DNA from: Sabethes cyaneus
Lineage: Eukaryota > Arthropoda > Insecta > Diptera > Culicidae
Assembly (NCBI RefSeq): GCF_943734655.1
Contig: NC_071355.1
Location: 24,186,768-24,250,767, forward strand
Reading direction: 5' to 3'
DNA length: 64,000 nucleotides
In this document: one piece after another, positions 54,641 through 64,000 of the stretch
How positions within the stretch are numbered: position 1 is the stretch's first letter
Layout: every line of letters starts with the position of its first letter
The notes under the pieces: model-generated
Database searches by the model: none
What the model saw: the letters and a program-made list of their open reading frames with translations, nothing else
What the model was told of the DNA's origin: nothing
Translations under genes and position numbers: made by a program

Positions 54641-54843
54641 AAATTTGAAATTAAAGAAAAGAAAAAACTTTTACCGACTAAATCCCACTATTTAATATTT
54701 ATTCGCAACAGATACGTATACGCTTTGAAATAAGACGCTATTGAAGCCTGCACGTCGTAGGCGAACTACGTATCTGTTGCAAATAAATATTAAATAATGG
54801 GATTCAATCGAAAAGCTTTTTCTTTTCTTTGATTTCAGATTTC
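54641..54843. repeat. Long hairpin in copy B
   Basis: Same stem-loop as 48716-48914, with arms about 75 bases and a loop with gcctgcacgtcgtagg. Confidence 0.88.
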
Positions 54844-55767
54844 AATTGTCATTTTGTTCACTTGCTGTTACTCACAATTGTACACGAAAAGCAAACAGCG
54901 AAGAAAAGCAGTTAATTTAAGCATGAAGGTATAGTGGTGTATAGGATTAAAAATGAGTTGATTTTTCCAAATAAATTTATACAAATTTCAAACAAATTTT
55001 GCGCATCAATAGATGCTCTTTTCAATCAATAGATAGAGCTTAGAAATGTTATATGAAAAATAGGAAGTAAACGTTGCACGGTAGTAATTTTGTAAGATTT
55101 GTTTTCGTTAATGACATTTTAAAGGACAGATGTCTTATGTCATGTATCATGTTTCAACAAATAAATCAAAAATGACAAACACTGAAAATCATATCGATCA
55201 TATTTCCCATTCTCAAGCATGTTTAAGGCGCAGCTTTTGCAACCCTCTTGTTTTCCTAACCCTCCAACATTGTAAAAACGATGCGATCAAGCTAATGACT
55301 ATCTTTTCATGAAAGTACATTCAAAAAAAGCATAAGTTTTGATTTTCATGCAAAAATAATTATCTGAAGGAGCGCCAGCTAAGAAAAAGTTCAATTTCTC
55401 TTTTTCATATCTAATGCTCTATTCAGTTATTTTTTCTAATTCAGATATATTGCAAAATTGAAGCCAAGCAAACTAATAGTAAAATTTTGAGATTAATCAT
55501 TTTGTTGTCGATATTCTTTGTCTTCAAAGGCGAAGTATAATAATAATTTTTCTGAACTCTTGTTTTTCAAAGATGCTAACTTTTGAACACATGGTATTAA
55601 TTAATTAGCAACAAATCTGTTCTGAACACATATTTCATATTGTCAATTCAAAACAAGTTTCCTATGTGGCTCTGAAGCCCGAAAGTTTAGGCCGACCGAT
55701 TATAAAACTAAATAAGGTGTTACAAGTATCTACGCACACAAGGAAAGAAAATTTAATTATTCTACGC

Positions 55768-55871
55768 CAGCGGTTCCCAACCTTTTTCGGTTCGCGAACC
55801 CCCTGGCGGATTTCCCTATACTATTCTACAGCGAGCTAAAGTTTTGGCGAACCCCCATTTGGGAAACGCTG
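55768..55871. mobile_element. 104-bp hAT-type MITE
   Basis: Ends cagcggttcccaa and (inverted) cagcgtttcccaa resemble the CAGNGGTTCNCAA ends of Charlie-type hAT elements. The 8-base duplication ttctacgc is exact (55760-55767, 55872-55879). Copy A has the empty site (attctacacaatacg near 49970). Confidence 0.92.
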
Positions 55872-56049
55872 TTCTACGCAATACGTTGTGAATTTTACTG
55901 GCAAATAAGGATTTTGAGGAATACGGAACGGATATTTAAAAATATAGTCAAGTTAATTATACATAGATGTTCCTGAGAAATTAAATGATGATTATTGTGA
56001 CAGTAGAAAGGCTAGGTCACGCCGCTAGGTGGATTAATTCGGGTTTTTT

Positions 56050-58894
56050 ATCTGTAAATTGTATAAAAAAAATTATCTGACTTCATTTAATTTTACATCA
56101 CAAACTTCTACAGTTCGAAGAATAAAAATTTGTTCTCGACTATGGAATGCTATAAACTCATAGTGTTCACACAAAAATTGGCATAAAGCATACCCTTAGC
56201 GCGAAATTGATTTTATTTTCGGACGTTATCAACCTTCGACATGTGTACATGCGTAGGCTTAAACAGACAGTACGGAATGCAATTATAATTTCATTTTCTC
56301 TATAATGTGAATAATGGCGCCAGAAACGACATCGTATCAGGCGACCAAATTGCTGCACCATTTAATTTTTCGGAAGTGCTCTCTTTAATAAAAGTAGAAA
56401 ACGATTTCGAGTTCATTCGCTTGACTGAGCAAATATGCAATAGTCTGTTAATAAATTTGCCATCGAATTTTCTATCCGTATCTTGGTGAGAAATTTCCTC
56501 TCTCTCTCTCTTTTAGAATGTTTATTCCGGATGAAAAGTTCAGTGTCCGTAATGGGCCCTGGAATGACGCCCCAGTGGCGTTGAGACGAGAATGTGCTAA
56601 ACTTTCCTCCTTTTCTGTAACTACGGTCTAGGTTCACTTGTGCAGTCAAACGTGAGACTGATGCCAAAAAGCAGATTTCAATTTACACCAGCTGGTTACC
56701 TTCTGACTACATATTCCGGGACCATTTCGAGTGATCCTTTTGCTGGACCACTTCCAGTGTTACTGGAAAAATACGGCAGCACTTTGCTAAGCTGCTTAAC
56801 TATGTAAGAAAATGAATACTGGAGCCGGTTCGGTACGATGCCAACTTTTTCAATCCAGCACGAAGGCCATTCCTTTTTTCTAAGGTTGTGGATTTCTTTC
56901 AATTTCCACAGACTAATCGATGAGCTCTTTTACAGAATTAAATTGCATAGAATCAAAATGAAGCTCGGAAAATGATGCTTCAGCCAACAATGGAATCGAT
57001 TTCCAGACCAATTTCGGTTGCCGCACAAAATATTCGGGTCAATTACTGAAATGATTCCACTCTATACTTGGCTGCTTGCTTGGCTTTCACTTTCCGTTGT
57101 CCTAAATTAGGTTTCGTTTCGATGTGGAATCAGACGGGGATATTCCATTCCAACCGTTCGACCATTTTGCCGGCATTGTGAGGAGTGTCCAGCTTCGGAA
57201 GGACAGCAAAAAGATAATTCCTCCAAGTGCTACTTTTCCGTCCGTCCTTGGCACCCGTTTCACCAAGCTTCTTGACGTGAAACGTCAAAGTCAAGCACCA
57301 AGAAGCCAGTAAGCAAGGTCCACTTTATCTAGCACGGGTAGTCACGGGTAAATTAAATGCGAATGTTTTTCAGTGTTGAAGTTGAATAGTTTATGAGAAA
57401 CTCCGTCCATGCAGACTTACAAGAGCCAATATTTTCCACAACATATATCTACCGCATAATTCCCTTTTGGCGCAATATCTATTACAACACACCTGGAGGG
57501 TTCATTAATCTCTATTATGAAACGAATACGCACCGGAAAAGTTAGTCGCTCTCTCTAAGTGCTTTTCCGTGTATTGATTATATTCTTTTCCGGTCTACCT
57601 TTGGTGTGCTGCCAGGTGATACCTACATTACATGTGGTGTTTTTCTATTCGACAGACTGTTTGCTCTAATCTGTTCAATTGCCTCTGAAGAAGACCTAAT
57701 TCATTATAATTATAATTATTATAATGACGCTTTTCATTTCGTTTCCCACATATGACAGTTTTGATTTTCCTAGCACCTGAAATAAAGGATTATTTTATTC
57801 TATGTAATCTGTTACTTCGGTTGGATGAAAATTTAGTTGCCTTTGATTAGCAAATCAGTCAGATCAGTAAACGCAAAACTTTCTGATTAGAACAATAATT
57901 TAAGCTTACAACGATCAACACACGCACTGAAAGCTGAGTCGTTTGTAAAGTGACTTGGAAAAATCGAGAAAAAAGTTATGTAGTCCTCCACTCAGCAGTC
58001 AATTGACCGTTCAACTTGTCGATATGCTGTGGCTTCTCATCACAGTAAAAGGGAAAATGGGCAAAATCGGAAGTTAATACTAGAAGTCTAGTTAGGTTAG
58101 CTTCCTGCAAAAAAGAATATAATACTTTTTGACGAGTTTCCTCCGGGCTGCCGGTTGGGCGCGCCGCGTTGCTCCTTTTTTCCAGCCCCAGCATTGCGAA
58201 TTGTAAATCTGCTTGCTTTTTTATTGTCTTTTTTTTCTTTCGTCCGTTTCTGTTACTAACAGTGCGATAAAATCCTATCTTATTTCCGAGCAAGTGAGCC
58301 GCCTGCTCTCAAACCGAGGCAAACGGCAACGCAATATATGCCTGGCAGAGCTACGACGCGCTGCGCTACCGAACGAAGGCCGAAAGCACACAAAACGTAG
58401 CGGCTCACAATAGGCGAGATAATGCTTTATGAGTTATTTACATAATTTTCCACTTCCGAAACTGGCAACTCAGGCAGGACGGACTGGCAGTCGGTTAGTC
58501 CGAAAGTAGTACGCCAAACAAAAGGCCGCCGGACTTTTTATTCCGCCAGAAAAAAAAGACCAATCTTTCACGTTTGTTCTTTTGAGGTTTTCGAAATAAT
58601 TTTTTAAGTGACGTGAATTTTTGTGCTGTCAAATCATAATCTGCTTGAAAGGGGCTTCAAATATTAAGCAGTCAACAACATGCTTCCTAAAAAGTGGTTT
58701 CTAGATTCAGTCCCATGATAAGAAGTGACTATTAATGTTGAGCACTGGCGTGCTCAGGGTGGGACATACTGGGACACTTGCCCCACCTTCTCTGCAAGAT
58801 AATTTCTGTAACCCAGAAGTTCGCTGATTTTAATTTAATCGGTCACTATTTTTGCGATCGGTAAATTAATTGCGTAAAAATAGTTCCACTCTCA
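56050..58894. other. About 2.8 kb apparently single-copy, no gene recognised
   Basis: Several frames of 60-105 codons on both strands (for example 57976-58293 minus). None has a family motif. GC content rises between 56500 and 57300 and around 58140-58400. It may be older host DNA. Confidence 0.4.
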
Positions 58895-59485
58895 AGTCCA
58901 ATTTCAAGTCTATTTATAAATCTAATTTCAAATTTAGTTTCAAGCCTACCCAGGTAACCAATAAGCATTTCCAATGCAATTTAAAAGCAAGCCAACAAGC
59001 ATTTAAGTTGCCTTAAATGCTACTTAAATGCTATTTTGGCAAAATATGCGGCTACTTTACTGCTAGCCCTCTAATAGTGCTGACAATGCTTATTTCTAGC
59101 TAGTTACCAACAAGAAGAATTTAAATAGAATTGTGGATGCCAATTTACAACAGTTATGCAGTCAAAAAGCTGATAAATAACAACCTGCAGTATAAAACGC
59201 CAGGGATGCTAATAAATGGCTAATTTACTGCTTATTTTAATGCTTATTGGTTACCTGGGTAATTTAAGCTCCATTTAAAGTTTAAATTCTATTTTCATGC
59301 CAATTTTCAACGTCGTTTTTAAGTCCAATTTTAAGTTTAAGTCAAATTCAAAATACAATTTCAGGTGCAATTTCGATTCCTATTCCTATCGAACCTAATT
59401 CAATATCAAGCCTAATTTCATGTCCACCGACAAGTCTAATTTCAACTCGAGCTTCAACTTTGAATTTAACTCCAACTTCAAGTAG
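58895..59485. repeat. Degenerate satellite of caatttcaagtc-type units, second locus
   Basis: Same word family as 34425-35100, interrupted by the MITE at 58949-59259. Confidence 0.82.
58949..59259. mobile_element. TA-flanked MITE with cccaggtaaccaataagcat ends
   Basis: The terminal inverted repeats are identical over about 20 bases. TA occurs on both sides (58947-58948, 59260-59261). The interior repeats aatgctta/taagcatt words. The target was the degenerate satellite. Confidence 0.9.
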
Positions 59486-59564
59486 GTATAAGGCCATTAC
59501 AAATTATTTTTGTCCCCGCGCCCTTCAAAATTGGCTCTAAAAATTGGGGGGCAAAAAAAAATTT

Positions 59565-61096
59565 GTTAAACTTATAAAAGGATTTTTGTCTGTCTGTAGA
59601 TATAACCTGTAGGTCTATAGGAACCAATCGGCGTGAAAATTTGCATGTAGAGGTTTTTGGGGCCAGGAAAGGTTTTAGTGATGGTTAGAGACCCCTCCCC
59701 TCACTAAGAGGGGGGGCTCCCATACAAATGAAACACAAATTTCTGCATAACTCGAGAACTAATCAAGCAAATGGAACCAAATTAGGCATGTGAAAGTTTT
59801 CGAGGGCAAGAATATTTTCTATAGTGAATTAGGACCCCTCCCCACTTTAAGAGGGGGGGCTCCTATACAAACGAAATACAAATTTCCTCATAACTCTAGA
59901 ACTAATCAAGCAAATGGAACCAAATTTGGCACGTGGATATTTTCGGAGACAAAATTTTTTTCTGTGATGAATTGGGACCCCTCCCCACTTTAGGAGGGGG
60001 GCTCCTATACAAACGAAATCCAAATTTCCTCATAACTCGAGAACTAATCAAGCAAATGGAACCAAATTTGACACGTGGGTGTTTTTGGAGACAAAATTTT
60101 TTTCCATGATGAATTGGGACCCCTCCCCACTTTAGGAGGGGGGGCTTCAATACAAATGAAATACAAATTTCCTCATATCTCGAGAACTAATCAAGCAAAT
60201 GGAACAAAATTTGGCATGTGAAAGTTTTCGAGGGCAAAAATATTTTCTATGGTGAATTAGGACCCCTCCTCACTTTAGGAGGGGGGGGCTCCTATACAAA
60301 CGAAATCCAAATTTCCTCATAACTAGAGAACTAATCAAGCAAATGGAACCAAATTTGGCACGTGGGTGTTTTTGGAGACAAAATTTTTTTCTATGATGAA
60401 TTGGGACCCCTCCCCACTTTAGGAGGGGGGCTCCTATACAAATGAAATACAAATTTCCTCATAACTCGAGAACTAATCGAGCAAATGGAACTAAATTTGG
60501 CATGTGAAAATTTTCGAGGGCAAGAATATTTCCCATGGTGAATTAGGACCCCTCCCTACTTCAAGAGGGGGGCTCCTATACAAACGAAATACAAATTTCC
60601 TCATAATTCTAGAACTAATCAAGCAAATGGAACCAACTTAAGCATGTGGGTGTTTTTGTAGGCAAGAATATTTTCTATGGTGAATTAGGGCCCCTCTCCA
60701 CTTTAGGAGGGGGGTCTCCTATACAAATGAAAAGCAAATTTCCTCATAACTCGAGAACTAATCAAGCAAATGGAACCAAATTTGACATGTAGGTGTTTTA
60801 GGAGGCAAGAAATTTTTCTATGGTGAATTATGACCCCTTCCCCTTTTAAGAGGGGGGCTCCTACACAAATGAAATTCAAATTTCCTTCTAACTTGAGAAC
60901 TAATGAAGCAAATGGAACCAAATTTAGCATGTGGGAGATTTTGGAGTCTTGAATTTATTTTATGATAGTTAGAGACCTCTCACCCCTGTGGTAGGGGGAT
61001 ATGGACTCTCATACAAATAAAACAGAAATTTTTGCGAAACTCAAAAACTAATCGAACTCGAGAAGTTCGAGACTCTTCCATAAAACATTAGTCAAT
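59565..61096 (+). mobile_element. Second, incomplete Helitron-type copy with tandem array
   Basis: It starts within the 5' region of the 5499-11253 Helitron (aggatttttgtctgtctg, then aggttttagtgatggttaga). It contains about nine of the roughly 143-bp units and continues through gggggatatggactctcata to ttcgagactcttccataaaa and caagaccacaaaaa. The final part with the CTAG end is missing. It lacks both elements nested in the first copy and therefore shows their empty sites. Confidence 0.85.
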
Positions 61097-61199
61097 AACA
61101 AGACCACAAAAACAGTGTTGGTGTTGGTGTTTTTTTCAAGGGGGACACCAACAAAGTGTCGAAACGTCGGGAAAACATCAAACTTCAGTCTTGATAAAT

Positions 61200-62900
61200 T
61201 TCTCCGAAGACTGCCCTGCCGAATATCAACAGTTACAACTGAATCCAGTCGATAAAAAACACAACCTAAGAAGAAAATTGAGAGATAAAAGAAAAAGGCG
61301 TAAAGAAAGCGAGAAACGAGAAAGAAAACGAGGTAGAACAGGGCAGAAAAGAAGAAAAAACTGGACAAAAAGAAGGAAAATGAGTTTGAAAACAAGGAAA
61401 TACAGAAGTGGGAAAACAGAGAAACTAGAACATAAAAAGAGGAAAAACGACGGAAAAAGAAAATAATGTAGAGAAAAAATTAAAATAGAAAACATGAAGG
61501 ATAAAACGCATTAGAAAAATGTAACAGAAAAGGATTAAAAGCAGGGCATAGGAGGAAGGACAGAACGGACGAAAAGGGGTCAGTCCCGGTGTAGTGGTCA
61601 GCATTCACGCCTTTCACACTGACGACGCAGGTTCAAATCTCAACCGCGCAGAAGTTACGAATGAGTGACTATGAAAAAAAAAAGAACGGACGAAAACAAA
61701 AAACGCGATAGAAAAAGCGTTAAAAAGCTAAACAACATAAATTGGAACCGAAAAAGTTAAAATGGAACAGCAAATGACAAAAAACACTGAACAGAAGCAA
61801 TTCATTACGCTGGAAAAATGCGAAAAAGGGAACAGGAAAAGTTTCTTCTAATGAGAAAAATATGAAAGCGGAAAAAAGAATAAAACGGAAAAGAAAAACA
61901 GACAGAAAAGGAAGAAAAGTAGGAGTCGATAGGAGCAAGAAAGGAGTTTAATAGCGAAAAAGTGTCGGAAACCGGGACCGGAAAAAAAGAGTCGAAATGG
62001 GACAGAAAACAGCAAAAAAGGAAACAGGAAGGAATGAAAAACAGGCCTGACAACCAGGTAAACCGGAAGAAAAGAGACCAAAACCGAACAATGGAAAATC
62101 AGAACCCAGGAAAACGGTGAAAAAACAAAACAGGACATGAAGAGAAAAAGAATATAGGAAGAGGAAAGAGCGAAGAAAAGGAAAAACGAGACAGAGAGAA
62201 AAAGAATACGGAACAGAAAACAACAGAAACCAAAAGGGAAAAGACGATAAGTGAGGGAGAATAATGAAAACCGATAAAGGAAATGAGGAAAACGGGAAAA
62301 AAGATTAAACGGAATATGAAAGAAAAAAATGAGAAAATGGGACAGAAAAAAAATAGAACAGATTACAGAAAACCCTACTAAAAGGGTAATAAAAGAAAAA
62401 CGGGAAATTAATAGGGAAATCTGTAGGGGAAAAGGAAAAAAGGAAGAACACCAACACGGGATAGAAAAACGTAACATCCAGACAGAACAGACTGAAAGGA
62501 GATAAAAGGGAAAAAGAGAATAAAAAAGTCGGAAGCCCGTTTTGTTGGTTTTCTGGGTTTCCTCTTTTTCTATCGTTTTCTTTTTTCTGTCCCGTGTTTC
62601 CCGTTTCAATATTCCGTTTTTTTTGTTCCTTGTCCCATTTTTTCTTATTTTCAGGCTTGTTTAACCTTATATTTTTTGCTCGTTTTTTTATTTTCTTTCC
62701 CAAATAACAAAAAACAGAAGACAGAAAAAAGAAAACGATAGAAAAAGAGAAAACCGGAAGGAAAATGAGAGCAAAAAACCAATAAAACGGACCAAGAACC
62801 AAAAAAAAAGAAAAAATGGATTAACGAAACTGGAAAAGAGAAAAAGCATAACAAAATGGAGGTAAAACGTGTGAGAGAATAAAACGAACAATGTCAATCC
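61200..62900. repeat. Homopurine low-complexity tract with an inverted segment
   Basis: From about 61260 to 62525 the plus strand is mostly A and G (gaaaaag, ggaaaa, acagaaaa words). From about 62535 to 62700 it turns pyrimidine-rich, then purine-rich again to about 62880. Long frames on the minus strand (61848-62609, 253 codons, Phe/Ser/Leu-rich) and the Lys/Arg-rich frame at 61191-61466 are composition artefacts. Confidence 0.85.
61576..61682 (+). mobile_element. Short tRNA-derived SINE with 14-bp target duplication
   Basis: An A-box-like tgtagtggtcag (61590-61601) and a B-box-like ggttcaaatct (61630-61640) have tRNA-like spacing, and the element ends in an A-run. The direct repeat agaacggacgaaaa flanks it exactly (61562-61575, 61683-61696). 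The head resembles a tRNA (gccTTTCACac anticodon region), but parts of the cloverleaf are degenerate, so it is called a SINE and not a tRNA gene. It differs from the family at 13947. Confidence 0.88.
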
Positions 62901-62994
62901 CTATTCAAGAAAACCAGGCTTGTTTTTGGTCATCTTAACTGAGACCGAGAGACAGAGACCGCAAGAATAGATTTGGTTTTCACGTTTAAACTTA

Positions 62995-63130
62995 AAATAA
63001 AAATGCCTAAAATCCATATTTTTTTGCTCGATTAAAAAATTCTCTTTGTTTTTTTGACACCCCCCCCCCACCCTTCAGTGGCCCAACACTGGAAGGACAA
63101 AAACTTTTTAAAATATTTGTAATGGCCATT
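62995..63130. repeat. Dispersed repeat, inverted relative to 25725-25860
   Basis: Shares the aattctctttgttttttt, C-run and ttgtaatggcc blocks, in opposite orientation, with the copy near 25.8 kb. Confidence 0.7.
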
Positions 63131-63189
63131 GGCAGCTTTTTATCGTCATAAAAGATTCAGAAAAAGATTCATTAAGTGCGTTATTTTTG

Positions 63190-63665
63190 TTATGCTACCA
63201 TCGTGAAATTCAAAACCACTAATTTAAATTGCTGGTTCTTCAAAGGATTAGCAATAAATCGACAACATCAGTGTAACTATTTACAGTACGACCATTAACT
63301 GCAGTAAAATTATCAAGAAAACGAATTATATATCTAGATTCTATAAAGTTAATTTATTGTTTTTGCAAATATCTGTTAATCACACAATAATCTGTGCTAG
63401 ATTATTTGCTTGAGTTAGTGACTCTCTAGTCTATCTAATATGGACTGAAACGATTTGCTCCGTGATTTTGAGAGAATGCAACTGCAGTAAAATTATCAAG
63501 AAAAGGAATTGAATATCTAGATTCTGTATAGGTAATTATTTCTTTATTCCAAACAACAGTTTGATCGCAGAATAATCTGTACCATGTGGCAACACTGGCA
63601 TACGCACTGCATTGTTGCTAGATTATTTGCTTCAGTTGGCGACTCTAGACTCTTTAACCTTTACG
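63190..63665. repeat. Two related copies of the 14162-14420 repeat
   Basis: The first copy (63190-63430) begins taccatcgtgaaattcaaaa, which is the SINE-free counterpart of 13934-14174. The second (63475-63665) begins actgcagtaaaattatcaag. Both contain gctagattatttgctt and the atatctagattct block. Confidence 0.7.
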
Positions 63666-64000
63666 TCCCCGACATCAAAAATGAAGGTACTTTCAGTTAC
63701 ACTTTTGGCTCTATCTCCACTAATTTTCAATCGATTTTTATGAAACTAGTCTTAAAAGAACCACATTAGATTGGCCTTTAATGAAAATATATGCAGGTAA
63801 ATTATGGTTCCATTTTTCCGGAGATATTCCAGATCGCGGTGGGATTTTTTTTGACGTCATAAGTAACAGATGAAATAAAATTAGAAATCTGTTTAATTGA
63901 CATCGCAAAAGTTACCCATTTTATTTGTAGTAACTAATAATGACTTGTACACTATCCTGTAGAGCGCTGACTTACGCCTCACTCTCCGGAACATCCGTTG
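63666..64000. other. No gene recognised at the window end
   Basis: AT-rich sequence with no supported feature. Confidence 0.4.

Larger units (their letters stand above)
53540..56049 (+). repeat. 2.4-kb dispersed repeat, copy B, with two added MITEs
   Basis: Colinear with copy A (47767-50155) from the tttttgcctttctactatat start to the cgctaggtggattaattcgg end. Compared with copy A it carries insertions at 54428-54535 and 55768-55871 and lacks some small segments. The flanks differ from those of copy A, so both are dispersed insertions and not a simple local duplication. Confidence 0.88.

Noticed and set aside
61576..61650. Possible genuine tRNA gene
   Set aside because: A and B boxes are present, but the cloverleaf is imperfect, an A-tail follows and a 14-bp target duplication flanks it, so a SINE is the better reading.
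61848..62609. 253-codon Phe/Ser/Leu-rich frame on the minus strand
   Set aside because: Produced by the homopurine tract on the plus strand; no membrane-protein pattern beyond composition.

Overview
The window looks like intergenic or intronic DNA from a dipteran, most likely a culicine mosquito. This rests on AT-rich, repeat-choked sequence, tRNA-derived SINEs, many short inverted-repeat elements and degraded non-LTR retrotransposons. The species cannot be fixed from sequence alone. No intact host protein-coding gene was recognised. The only long intact reading frame (12101-13429) is the C-terminal part of a retrotransposon protein.

Left third (1-18.5 kb). A foldback element with CACTATG ends and a 5-bp target duplication (4869-12011) was split by a non-autonomous Helitron (5499-11253). 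An uninterrupted copy of the foldback at 18567-20074 shows the empty site, so the Helitron junctions can be placed to the base. The Helitron holds a roughly 143-bp tandem array with higher-order structure and carries two nested elements, a TAA-flanked Harbinger-like MITE and a CCCAAGTAAC element. To its right lie a 5'-truncated retrotransposon with an intact RNase H frame, a SINE with target duplication, reverse-transcriptase (RT) fragments, and a palindromic hAT-like MITE inserted inside one of those fragments.

Middle (18.5-42 kb). A 9.2-kb structure has about 1.2-kb inverted arms built largely of a short tandem repeat (18521-27738). It resembles Foldback or Galileo-type elements and encloses about 5 kb. 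Near 33.0-33.6 kb are decayed pieces of histone H2B, H2A and H1, all on the minus strand. They sit beside a hAT element (33616-35969) with a perfect 8-bp target duplication and TATCGATA-rich ends. Further right are MITEs nested in MITEs, an inverted pair of SINE-like sequences, and T-rich degenerate repeats.

Right third (42-64 kb). One RT pseudogene (45510-46195 plus 51952-52240, minus strand) is split by a 5.7-kb hAT relic with a perfect 8-bp target duplication. The relic still shows a recognisable transposase C-terminus. A TA-flanked element is nested in the hAT, and a 2.4-kb repeat is nested in that. A second copy of the 2.4-kb repeat (53540-56049) differs from the first by two small clean insertions, giving two more empty-site comparisons. 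A mariner (DD34D) fragment, SINEs, a second Helitron-type array and long homopurine tracts complete the window.

The elements do not form a pathway. What the window records is an order of insertion events that can be read from nesting and target-site duplications. Homology calls were made by eye from motifs and translated similarity; no database search was run.
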